Assembly: GCA_023213395.1 (NCBI GenBank)
Contig: CM041465.1
Coordinates: forward strand, 199,523,741 to 199,587,740
DNA length: 64,000 bases
DNA from: Cycas panzhihuaensis
Lineage: Eukaryota > Cycadophyta
Direction of reading: 5' to 3'
The translations under genes were made by a program, and so were the position numbers. The notes beneath the pieces are model-generated. The model searched no databases. It saw only the letters and a program-made list of their open reading frames with translations, and was not told the origin of the DNA. Each line of letters opens with the position of its first letter. Position 1 is the first letter of the stretch. Shown here one piece after another: positions 13,148-22,374 of this stretch.

Positions 13148-13390
13148 CTAGCGGGCTTCACGAGATCTTCGAGTTGGGAATGAGGTCCTCATTTCCTCAA
13201 CTTCTTGGTTCTCATCTTGTTCAATAAAATGATCATTTTGTGAGGAGGATGTTGATGCGTCTATGGAAAATGGTCCTTTTATCACTATTTTACCTTTGTT
13301 AACTAATGGTAGAGAGGATGATTCTTCCATAATGGCTTTGCCTCTGTCAACTCTACTATCTTTAAATGATGGTACTAGATGTGCATTCAT
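13148..13390 (-). pseudogene. pol: copia linker between integrase and reverse transcriptase
   Basis: An open 80-codon stretch of the polyprotein between the integrase core and the reverse transcriptase. It is rich in Ser, Glu, Asp and Lys without a fold I recognise, as is usual for the variable integrase C-terminal region of copia polyproteins. It is included because it is collinear with the pol domains on both sides. Confidence 0.6.
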
Positions 13391-13464
13391 CTATTTAGAG
13401 TCACAAATTGTATCCTCCGAGGCTCTATTGTCAGCTTTTAATATTTAGAGTAATTTATGTATAT

Positions 13465-13495
13465 CCCCTCCCCCCCCGCCCCCCCCAAAAAAAAA
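13465..13495. repeat. C-rich then A-rich homopolymer tract
   Basis: A run of cytosines broken by single T and G, followed by nine A. It sits between the integrase core and the linker and disrupts the coding frame. Confidence 0.9.
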
Positions 13496-14480
13496 TTTGG
13501 AATTTAAACATCATACTTGATAACATTATTATAGTGGCATGAGGGTATTTTGGAGTCCAGTCTAAGCAACTGATCCTCTATCTTTGCAAAAATGACATCT
13601 CTGGTAACAATGATTTTTCATTGTGAAGGTATGAAGATATTATACCTTTTCTTATACATAGGGCATCTAACAAAGATACTTTTAAGTGCCCTTGGTTAGA
13701 GTTTATTTTGATCTACATCCAGAATGTGGGTATAACATATAGAGCCTAAAATTTTAAAGTAGTGAACAATAGGAGCTTGTCTTGACCACTTTTTATTAGG
13801 TGATTATCCTTCCTTTAATGGGCTAATAACATTAATAAAATAAACAATTATCTAGATGGCTTTGGCCTATAGGTAGGTAGGTATATTTTTGTATACCAAC
13901 ATAGCCTAAGCCATATTTATGATTGTCCTATTCATATACTTGGCAACTCTATTTTGTTATGGGGTACCTATTATTATTGTTTGATGCTTGATTCCATTAT
14001 CTCGAAGATAGCTTTCAAAATCATATGAGGTATATTTACTACCATTATCAGTTCAAAGACATTTAAGTTAATAACATGACTATTTTTTAGTGCAGCCTTT
14101 GAATTCTTTGAATACAAGGAAGGTTTCATCTTTCTTATGTAGAAAAGCTACCCATACTTTTCTAGTGAAATCATCAAATGAAAGAGATATAATATAACTT
14201 ACCCTTTAGTGAAGGAATGGGCATTGGTTTGCATAAATCAGAGTATACCAATTGTAATGGATGGCTCAATTTCCATTGACTTTTAAGAAAGGATTGTCAA
14301 TCAGATTTGGCAATGATACAAGTTTCACATTTAAAGGGCTTAGAGGAAAACTTTTAAAGATTTGGAAGAGTGTTAGAAATATCTCTAAGTCTATCAATGT
14401 GAACATGGCCCATGCGAGCATGCTAAAGAACTTCTGGTGTAAATTCTTCATCGTCATAAGGGCTTTAGGCACAATAGGCT
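13496..14480 (-). pseudogene. pol: copia integrase relic
   Basis: The minus strand carries the zinc-binding N-terminal region (about 14266-14472) and the catalytic core. Core landmarks are F-D-D-F-T-R-K-V-W near 14190, T-D-N-G-S-K-Y-T-S near 14045, and 'G-T-P...Q-N-R-V-A-K-Y-M-N-R-T-I' near 13940. The family has Q-N-G-V-A-E-R-M-N, so the third catalytic residue, glutamate, reads lysine here through a G-to-A change. Integrase would insert the cDNA into the host chromosome. Stops and the lost glutamate show this copy is inactive. Confidence 0.85.
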
Positions 14481-14575
14481 TCAGAAGATGGAGAGTGATT
14501 CAGTAGAAAGAGTTTGCCAAAGAGATGTCTAGTCAAGACTACTCAATCAATTGGAGGGTGAATGACTTGGAGAGT

Positions 14576-14860
14576 CTAGTCATTTACGGTTGCATTCAGA
14601 TTAAATCTACGAGAAATAAGTGCAGATAAGAAGAGTAGGTTTTGTTTGAGATTGGTTATATATAAGACATCAAGTAATGTAAAATCTCTTAAGTCTGGGA
14701 GTTTCAGGTAAATGTTACCAATTCCTTTAACAGGTTGTTGTGATTTATTAGCAATGTGAATAACTCCTTGAATATTTGAGTCAAATGTTTGATATAGATT
14801 GTGATTACATGTCATATATTGAGTTGCTCCCGTGTCTACTGTCCATCAATTAAAGCCACA
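14576..14860 (-). pseudogene. pol: copia aspartic protease relic
   Basis: A minus-strand frame with the conserved second half of the copia protease: a variant of 'V-x-x-A-N-K...G-I-G-N-I-Y-L' and 'L-L-D-V-L-Y-I-T-N-L-K-Q-N-L-L', which corresponds to the family's V-L-Y-V-P-x-L-x-x-N-L-L. The catalytic D-S/T-G lies just upstream in a poorly preserved part near 14830. The enzyme would cleave the Gag-Pol polyprotein. Confidence 0.8.
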
Positions 14861-15339
14861 CTATTTACAATTATAATAGGATTTGGCATTGGTAAAGGGA
14901 ATTCATAAGTAATATATCTATATTAAGCTTCAAAGTATCTCTTTGGTTGGTCAATGGTATTTGATGCTAAAGATCCCCTAATTCTTTGAAAATATACTTA
15001 TGTAAAACCTACACTACTAAAGGATTCTTCACAATTTTCTTCAATATTATGAGTTCCATGTTTTGGTTGGAACTTAACCAACTTATAAGTGGTAGTTCTG
15101 TAATCTTTTGTAGTATCCTTTATAGTTACACTGATTACATATAATAGTTTGATTACAAGTCCCTGAATAGGTACTGGTTTAGCATGAATGTCTTGCTCTT
15201 TGTTAAGGTAGCCTTTGGCCTTGAGACTATCGAGGTTATGATTAATGGTTTGGTTGACCTTGTGGACGATTTTCTATGTTTCTTCCTCTTTCTCTTACTC
15301 GATTATTTCCTCTGCCATAAGAGGGACCTTGATTTTTTA

Positions 15340-16036
15340 TATAGCAAGGCTATTTTTTCACCTCAAATGCTATATCTAGAAGATATTTAGAGGCTACAAA
15401 GTTGGTATTAAATGTCTTGTCAAATTCTATAAACTTCTCAGTAAGTGCTTTGAAGTTGAGTGTCTTCAATGTTCCACTAGATTGAAGACTACCAAGCAAG
15501 TTTTTATAATCAGGGACATGTAGACATGATTGGATCAAGAATATCTAAGTGATATATTGGGTCTTAAAATCTTTATCAATTACATATTTTATTGGTTAAA
15601 GGAGATTTATTGTCACATGAGCTCATCCCTTCTGCATTTTTAATTTGTTCATTTTTAGAACAAGATGAACAAATTCTAAATCTGACTTAGTATCAAAGTT
15701 CTTCTTGAGAACTTCAAGGATCTTCCAAGCTATATCATATTACTCTTCATTAATCAAGTTGTGCAAAGAGTGATTAGTAACCAATATAATTCCTGCACGA
15801 ATCTTTTCATCATCTATCTCCCATTGTAGTTTGGGTGTGGCATCTGTAGGAGTTGTTGGAGTGGATCCACTGAAAGCAAGTGTTGTAACTATTACAAGTA
15901 TGATAGGTGTAGGCTATAAGTGGGCTCTCCAAAGGCCTTCATACTTTACAGTATTTTTAACTCTAGTGTATTAAAAATCCTAATTTTCTTTTTCTTTCAA
16001 TATATAGTTGTCATTCTACTTAAATTGAGATGACAT
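15340..16036 (-). pseudogene. gag: copia gag relic
   Basis: Starts with ATG at 16036 (M-S-S-Q-F-K) on the minus strand and reads through a UBN2-type capsid region, with 'W-E-I-D-D-E-K-I-R-A-G-I' and 'D-I-A-W-K-I-L-E-V-L-K-K-N-F' as the best-kept pieces, ending with the fragment M-I-Q-S-C-L-H-V-P-D. Single in-frame stops interrupt it. It lies between the leader and the protease, as expected. Confidence 0.82.
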
Positions 16037-16523
16037 GGTGATAATGAAGAAGTAGAAGAGATGATAGAAGTATATGCCACTAATACGTGTAGCTAATATA
16101 CCTTGTGTAACATGGATATAGAAATGAATGCTATGATGACAAGCAAGTAATGATTAAATATTTTTTAACAACTATGAAAAATGAGTATAAGTAATGATAC
16201 AAGAATAAGGCCTAATGTAGAGCTGACAAAGAGTAGTAATATGTCATACCACTAACCTTTCACTTATGTCCAAATGTAGGTAAGATTTTAATACCTAAGG
16301 CTTCTAGTATATGATTAAGACCTTTACCCGTGATACCCGCATCTATACTTGGTAATGAAATCTAAGTCACAGTGGAGCCTAAGTACTCTCAATCATCATC
16401 TAATTCATCAGTGAGCAATTATATACCTCCTCTAAAGAGTTAAACGGTACATGCATATCCTATGGCTATGATGGATATTAGATCAGGTTAATTTTAATCT
16501 TGTATTAAGGTTTTTAGTTTTCC

Positions 16524-16529
16524 TAGGTG
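16524..16529. repeat. TSD TAGGTG, left copy (TR-GAG-1)
   Basis: Six bases shared with 19723-19728. The true duplication is probably five of these; the exact boundary is ambiguous by one base because the LTR ends have mutated. Confidence 0.8.
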
Positions 16530-16926
16530 GTATAGGAAAATAAATGATGCAGAGCAGTGCAGAATATAAATACATAATCAATACATTGTTGCATAAACAG
16601 AAAATCTTTTGTATTCAATCCATTATTTGAGAGAGAGCATTATAAATATCTAAAAGTAGGTGGTGTCTAAAAATACCATGGTTGCACACCCCTCCAAATA
16701 TATAGTTTAGGGGAGGAGAGAAACTCCTTAACCCCTAAAATTTAAACAATAATAAAATATAATATAACTTAACTTAAAATAACTTAACTCAAATTAAATC
16801 AAATCAACTTAACCTTACCTTATACTTACCTTCACATATGAGCACCCACACATGTAAATTAGTGAGAGTGAGGTGTGCACTCCTAGTTGAAAGGTGGGAG
16901 TGGGGTGATAATCATTAGCCCAAACA
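16530..16926 (-). mobile_element. TR-GAG-1 3' LTR
   Basis: About 397 bp, aligned by eye over its length with 19344-19723. The PPT-side end reads TGTTTGGG on the minus strand, like the TGTTGGGG starts of the two relatives. Confidence 0.88.
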
Positions 16927-16940
16927 TTCTCCTCCTTAAT
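16927..16940 (-). promoter_or_regulatory. TR-GAG-1 polypurine tract
   Basis: The minus strand reads ATTAAGGAGGAGAA immediately before the 3' LTR. The same motif occurs in TR-GAG-2 (AAGGGGGAGAA) and, modified, in TR-GAG-3. Confidence 0.88.
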
Positions 16941-16989
16941 AGTCATCATAAACAACTTTGTCTTCTCTTTAAACTTATGAAATTTAAAT

Positions 16990-17639
16990 TTGAAAAAAAC
17001 TTTAAAAATTTATCTTTTAGCTTGATCATTATTAACTCTTCTCATCCTTTTAGCAATGCATGTATCTTCGCCATTTAGTGGTGTAAAAAAACTGTAAGGA
17101 AATGAAGCTTGATTCAAATGTAGAGGTGTGAATATAACTTTGACTTTATCTTTTAGAACTTTAACTTTGTCTTCTAGAGTCTTTGTACAGTGAGCAACTA
17201 TCATATCATCATATCTCTCCCCTTTAAATAGAGGATTAAGTTCTTGTGCAACAAGATGATCATGCATTTGACTTGAATCTTCTTTGGTCTTATCATTACA
17301 ATATACCTATTCTAGCACATGTCTTATATGATCAATAATATCAATATTAAATTCATTGAGGGTATCTCCCCCATAAGTAGAAAGTAGGGTGTCCCATATG
17401 ATTTTAGAAGTTGTCATTTCACAAACTTTAGAAAACACTTTATCATTTATAGTGTAAAATAATAAAGTTAATGCTTCATTATCTTTTTTAATATTTTTCT
17501 TAATATTAACATCATATTTATCTTATAAGTATTTTCACAGATCATTTATAATAAAATAATATTGCATTGTCTTATGCCATTGTGAAAAATTATGACCATC
17601 AAATATAGGAACTTGTACTTTATGAAGATTGATTACCAT
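16990..17639 (-). pseudogene. gag: TR-GAG-1 gag-like relic
   Basis: Starts at ATG 17639 on the minus strand. It contains F-D-G-H-N-F-S-Q-W near the start, 'T-S-K-I-I-W-D-T-L-L-S-T-Y-G-G-D-T' in the middle and 'R-M-R-R-V-N-N-D-Q' near the end. The same three landmarks occur in the same order in TR-GAG-2. The first is typical of copia-type capsid N-termini (UBN2/DUF4219 group). Several stops are present. It would encode only a capsid-like protein, with no protease or polymerase. Confidence 0.8.
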
Positions 17640-19156
17640 TTTATAGAAAACTTTAGTACATAAAAGGAATATACTTTTACCAAGTCAAAGAAGTCAATAA
17701 ATCAATAAACTTATATGATTTCAAATATACTCTTTGAAAGAAATGCAATGCCTATTAAAAGTAAAAAAATGAAAGATGCCTTTGGAAATTAAATAAACTA
17801 AATACAACTAGTATAAGTGTAAGAAGTAAGTGAAAGCCTGTTAGGACATACTGAATGCTCAAGTTTAGCAGCTTCAAAGTTATACTAAACAATGTCAGAA
17901 TAAAGTGAAATTATAATAATTTGAAGATCAACAAAAAAACTATTCAATGGAACTGACCGTTTTGAAAATGGGTTCCTACAATTCAATATTTTAATAAACA
18001 AAAGATGCAGTCATCTTTTTGAAGCTTGATGAGAGCTTGGGGCTCAAAATATTATAAAAATGTTAGTAAAAAATTTGTGGTGCAATGTAAAATGGTCAAA
18101 TAAAGTTTAAAGAGCTATTTCATATATTTTTAGTTGAAAAATTTAAGAAATAATATATATAAATATGCAATAATGACAAATTAGAGGCTATTATGCACTT
18201 TAACTTTGATGGCTTTAAAAATAAGTAAGAACACTTTAAAACTTATAAAAAATAATATTAGTTCGAAGAGGAGTGAGTCAACTTTCTAACAAAATTGATA
18301 GATCTGAATTATGATGTAAAACAAAAAAGTTATAACGGAAATGTCAGCAGCTACTTTTATGTTAAAATGTTTAAAAATACTAAAGTGTCACTTTGGCCGA
18401 TTAAAATAAGTATTAAAAAATAAAATGAATAAATGGTGATGAAGTTTGTTGATAATAGATAACTGCGAAATAAATCCAAGTAAAAAATAATCTCCTAGTG
18501 ATAAAATATAATCTAATAAAAAAGTGATTTTGTGAAACTAATTTAAAATGACTTTAAAAAGTAATGATCGACTTTAAACCAATTGAAACTAGGTTAAATT
18601 AGTTTCAAATATGGCATATGACCAGTCAAAATCATACCTTAGAAAATTTCAGGTGTAATGGGATAGGTTTTTTCATAAACTAATGACCCAGTCAAAAGTT
18701 ATGGTAAAATTTTACCAAGTACCCTATGTTTTAATGAAAAATAAAAAAAAAAATAAAAAGAAAAAAATTACAAAAACTAAAAAGCCTCTTTTAAAATGGG
18801 CTAAAAGTCATGTGGAAAGGTCATATAATCAGGGGATAAGATTGTAAGTGGGCTTATATCATTTTAAACCCTAGAATCCAAAAAAATATATAATTTAATT
18901 TAATTTTTAAAAAATCTTTATAATAAAAGATATAAAGAAAAAAAGTTGAGAAAAAAAAGGGCGCCACGACTGTTATGAGTGTTACCGTCACTGCACAGTT
19001 GCTGCACCTATCATGTAGCCTACGCATGGTCACTGAGACATCTTTGCAATAGTGTCCACTGCGAAGAAGTCCACGGGAGGGAAGGAGAAACAATTGAAGG
19101 AGCCAGTGTAAGAGATATAATCAACAGGGCAGGGGTGGGAGAAGCCACTAGTACGG
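17640..19156 (-). other. TR-GAG-1 untranslated leader
   Basis: About 1.5 kb of AT-rich sequence between the gag relic and the PBS array. Around 18600-18760 it matches the leader of TR-GAG-2 near 25080-25230 (similar order of 'cataact', 'gaaaa/gaaacct', 'catatgac/tatgact' words). A GC-richer patch lies at 18960-19160. Short frames here are not believable genes. Confidence 0.65.
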
Positions 19157-19341
19157 GCTCTGATACTAGATGATGGAGTACATGCAGGCCCAAATGGCTA
19201 TGATACCAAATGATGGAGTAGATGCAAGCGTAAATAGTTCTAATACCAGATGAAGGAGCTAAACCAAGCTCTAATAATAGATGAATGAGCAAAACCAAGC
19301 TCTGATACTAGATAAAGGAGTTAAACCTGGCTCTGATACTA
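19157..19341 (-). repeat. array of six PBS-like sites
   Basis: Six 12-base sites related to GCTCTGATACCA (TGGTATCAGAGC on the minus strand) start at plus-strand positions 19157, 19197, 19237, 19268, 19299 and 19330. The spacings are 40, 40, 31, 31 and 31. The site at 19330 adjoins the LTR with a two-base spacer and is the PBS that fixed the present LTR end. Most other sites are preceded, on the minus strand, by a CA and two pyrimidines, exactly the arrangement of a genuine LTR end plus PBS. Spacer sequences between units are also related to each other, so this is a true tandem amplification. Confidence 0.9.
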
Positions 19342-19343
19342 AA

Positions 19344-19723
19344 TGTAGTAAAATAAATGATGGAGAGCAGGGCAGAACATAAATACATAATTAATACATT
19401 ATTGCATAAAAATAAAATCTTTTGTATTCAATCCATTATTTGAGAGAGAGAATTACAAATGTCCAAACGTAGGCGGTATTTAAAAACACTAGGGTTGCAC
19501 ACCCCTCCAAATATATAGTTTGGGGGAGGAGGGAAACTCCTCAACCTCTAAAATTTAAATAACAATAAAATATAATATAACTTAACTCAAATTAAATTAA
19601 ATCAACTTAACCTTACCTTATACTTACCTTCACATGTGAGCACCCACGTGTGTAAATTAGTGAGAGTGAGGTGTGTACTCTTAGTTGAAAGGTGGGAGTT
19701 GGATGATGATCATTGACCCCAAT
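19344..19723 (-). mobile_element. TR-GAG-1 5' LTR
   Basis: About 380 bp, aligned with 16530-16926. The inner end (TGTAGTAAAAT on the plus strand) is fixed by the adjacent PBS-like site. The outer end reads ...CCCCAATA, where the family has CCCCAACA, so the terminal CA has mutated. Confidence 0.88.
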
Positions 19724-19728
19724 AGGTG
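19723..19728. repeat. TSD TAGGTG, right copy (TR-GAG-1)
   Basis: Matches 16524-16529. Confidence 0.8.
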
Positions 19729-20143
19729 CTTATCAAGATTATCCCTGATTAAAGGCCATAGATATGGCTAACTTGTCCCTCCACTACTATTCTAGTTAAG
19801 ACTAGACCCAGTATGAAACTCACACCTCCCTTAGTGCCTAGACTTCGTCCAATCGTGGTCCAAGATGAGTGTGCACACAAGTTAAGAACTAACAGTATAA
19901 ATCATACATATAAGATTCATTTTTAAGAATAATGTAAGTTGTTTTCAAATAACTAAAAATTGAAATAAAAGGTTACAGAATGTACTTGTTTACTTTTTGT
20001 GCTTACTTTTTGTTACTGCTGCTTTATGTGATACTCTCAAAATTTTAAAAATAATGAGTGCACTTTTAATACTTCACATTCAAGGTGAAGGAGAGGTAAA
20101 ATGACTCTATGCAAGTGGAATGAAGTGAATAGATCCCATTCTT

Positions 20144-20155
20144 ACACTGATACCA
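20144..20155 (-). promoter_or_regulatory. copia primer-binding site
   Basis: The minus strand reads TGGTATCAGTGT, ten of twelve positions of the initiator tRNA-Met PBS, two bases from the LTR that starts at 20158. Confidence 0.9.
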
Positions 20156-20157
20156 CA

Positions 20158-20468
20158 TGAAGGAAGGATAGATCTAGGGAATAAATCACTCACATGCATA
20201 TAATGGAAATGGAGAATAAAAAAGAGATGAAACAAGATATAAGATCAAACTTAGAGGTGAGAATTAATAATGACTCCCTCCTTGAGATTTCACCTTTTAT
20301 TATTAAGGGTGAGCATTAGGGTTAAGATTTTTCTGCCTAATGACATGAATCTAAAATTACATCTAAATGCACATAAAGTGCATTTCATTAACAGACTAAT
20401 GCTATCAATATATCCTAAGGTCACATAATTAATCTACACAAATGATCTTGATATATTAATCTCTTTCA
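20158..20468 (-). mobile_element. copia 5' LTR
   Basis: 311 bp and collinear with 10722-11032. It is next to the PBS and carries the GAAAT target duplication at 20469-20473. Confidence 0.95.
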
Positions 20469-20473
20469 GAAAT
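20469..20473. repeat. TSD GAAAT, right copy (copia)
   Basis: Identical to 10717-10721. Confidence 0.95.
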
Positions 20474-21870
20474 AACAAATTAGGTTAGGAAAGAAGAAGG
20501 TGGAGGAAGACTTGCAAACCACTATGGAAGAGGAAGCCAAATGATAGTCAACACTATCCCCCAAAACCATAGAGCCATAGCAAATAGAATCAAAATATAG
20601 TTGATAATAACTATTAGAAGCTTATAATGGAGAGAAGAAGGCAATAAATCATTGAGCAAGTTAACCAGAAACCACTTAAAGTTGAATATTTTTAAGCTAA
20701 GTAGATCTTAGAGAAGGGGCTTGATCCCATGTTATGTAACCTAGAAGATGTTTAATAATGGAAAATATTATTCTTGGGACGAGTAACTTAAACAACTAGT
20801 CACAAAGCTATAGAGTCAATCAAAGAGATTGCCACCAGATCTACAATAGATAACTCAACTAGAAGATAAGCTATAATTTGATATGAATAAAATAATTTTA
20901 GCTAATAAAAAATTAGAATTTTTAAAGAAGCTCATTCTTGACTAGGTGGATGATGATTAAAAAATGAGCCCCCAAACGAGTCAGTTTAAGAAGCAATTCA
21001 ACTTAAAGATCCCATATGATTTCTAAGAGGACATCTATAAACTAGGATCATAGATATTCAAGTGGGATGAAGAAACCAATTAGTGTAGTAAGCCCTAAAG
21101 TTGAATGTAAGCCTTGAAGTCAGAATTGCAGACAATATAGACTATTAACGAAGAGATTTATAGGGAAATAGTGTAACTGTAAATAAGAGAATCACCTATA
21201 GTAAAGATATTAGATGCACTACAGGTTTTGTTGATCTTGTACAACTTTGTTAGATCTAAGAGTTGGGTGCTACCTCCTATAATTATATGCCTAGATTCTT
21301 TATATTTAAAAAAGGAAGTAGTAAAATTCAAGGAAACCCAAAATGAGGTATGTGAGAATATATGGCAGTAAGGCCAAGGCTTAAAGAGGGCCTAATTTCA
21401 AGTTTTAGAGGGAAGGGAAAGGTGAAAATATTTTAAAATTTTATTTAAGTAGGGACACCCATTATTTTTATGATGGGGAAGATATATATAGGTTAAAGAA
21501 TCAAGGAGGAATTATGGGTTTTGGGAGTATAAATCAGGATGAGAAGTGTGATTAAAGAAATAATTAGGAATCAAATCAAAGTTAAAGGTCTGATTGAAGG
21601 TGCAATCAATGATTGGGTCATAGTTAAAGGTTCAATCCAAGTCTAAATTATAGTTTAGGTATGACTGAATACTAATTGTAGTATAAGTATGATCCCAAGT
21701 ACAACTAGGACATCAATTGTAATTACAAGTCTAATCGAAAGTACCACTAGTTAATAAACATCAATCCAACTATGACTCAAAGTATAATCTAACCAATGAT
21801 TATAGCTCAAAGTATGACCAATGGCCCAAGAAATCACTTTATTATAATTTAACACATGATGTAGAAGGCT
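20474..21870 (+). pseudogene. plus-strand coding relic, right half
   Basis: Continuation of the relic at 10240-10721 beyond the copia insertion. From about 20620 one plus-strand frame stays readable for some 800 bases if its roughly twenty stops are ignored. It contains I-I-E-Q-V-N-Q-K-P-L-K-V, A-I-E-S-I-K-E-I-A-T-R-S-T and G-A-T-S-Y-N-Y-M-P-R-F-F. Many stops are TAG or TAA at places where glutamine would fit. After 21550 comes a low-complexity part rich in Asn, Tyr, Ser and Ile codons with short degenerate repeats. I do not recognise the family. A gag-like protein of a plant retrotransposon is my best guess. Confidence 0.45.
21866..21870. repeat. TSD AGGCT, left copy (TR-GAG-2)
   Basis: Identical to 27563-27567. 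Confidence 0.96.
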
Positions 21871-22361
21871 TGTTGGGGTGTAATGTCATCACTCAACTCC
21901 CTCTTACCTACCAGACTTGTGCACCTCAATTTAGACATGTGATGCTCAACATGTCAAGGTAAGTTAATGTTAAGTTGAGTTAGTTACATTTGAGTTAAGT
22001 GAATATTATTTTATTATTAATTTAAATTCAGGGGTTGAGGAGTTTCCCTCCTCCCCCAAAACTATTTATATTATAGGGTGTATAACCCTAGTGTCTTTAG
22101 ATACCACCTACCTTTGAGGAGATTTGTAATGCTCATTTCTACTACAATGGATTGAACAACAAAGTTTTCATGTGTTTATGCTATTGTGATTGTGATACAT
22201 TGATGTATTGATGCAATATTAGTTTATGGTTATTTGATATATGTTCTGCCCTGTTCTCCTACTATTATTGTTCCTTCATTTGGTATCAGAGCATAGTTTG
22301 GCTATAGTATATTTTCCATCATTTGGTATCAAAGCTAAGTTTGGCTCTATATTTTCGTTCA
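21871..22361 (+). mobile_element. TR-GAG-2 5' LTR containing two internal PBS-like sites
   Basis: 491 bp, starting TGTTGGGG and ending CGTTCA. It contains TGGTATCAGAGC at 22281-22292 and TGGTATCAAAGC at 22324-22335. Each is preceded by CA-TT, the arrangement of an LTR end plus spacer. Confidence 0.95.
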
Positions 22362-22363
22362 TT

Positions 22364-22374
22364 TGGTATCAGAG
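22364..22374 (+). promoter_or_regulatory. TR-GAG-2 functional primer-binding site (third unit)
   Basis: TGGTATCAGAG, two bases after the LTR end at 22361. It is the third member of a series at 22281, 22324 and 22364 (spacings 43 and 40). The 3' LTR stops at the matching place (27562), so this unit primed the DNA synthesis that produced this copy. Confidence 0.92.

Larger units (their letters stand above)
16530..19723 (-). mobile_element. TR-GAG-1: gag-only LTR element nested in copia leader
   Basis: A 3.2-kb minus-strand element with two LTRs, a PPT, a gag-like relic and no pol, inserted in the copia leader. Known terminal-repeat elements with only a gag domain (TR-GAG) have this structure; they depend on enzymes from other elements. 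The flanking TAGGTG repeat supports a single integration event. Two relatives, TR-GAG-2 (21871-27562) and TR-GAG-3 (28988-33290), lie within 15 kb. Its most unusual part is the array of six PBS-like sites next to the 5' LTR. Confidence 0.9.
10722..20468 (-). mobile_element. complete Ty1/copia LTR retrotransposon (with nested insertion)
   Basis: A minus-strand copia element bounded by two 311-bp LTRs and a perfect GAAAT target duplication. From right to left the order is 5' LTR, PBS, leader (interrupted by TR-GAG-1), gag, protease, integrase, reverse transcriptase, RNase H, PPT, 3' LTR. Protease before integrase before reverse transcriptase is the diagnostic copia order. Without the nested element it is about 6.55 kb. 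All coding parts carry stops, so the copy is dead. By eye the LTRs agree at roughly nine bases in ten, which makes it an old insertion. Confidence 0.95.

Noticed and set aside
19157-19341. Regular repeats with 31- and 40-base spacing, resembling a CRISPR array
   Set aside because: The repeated 12-mer is the initiator tRNA-Met PBS, the spacers are related to each other, and the context is a plant LTR element.
22281-22374. Possible tRNA gene fragments
   Set aside because: Only the 12-base PBS is present; there is no tRNA cloverleaf or internal promoter boxes.
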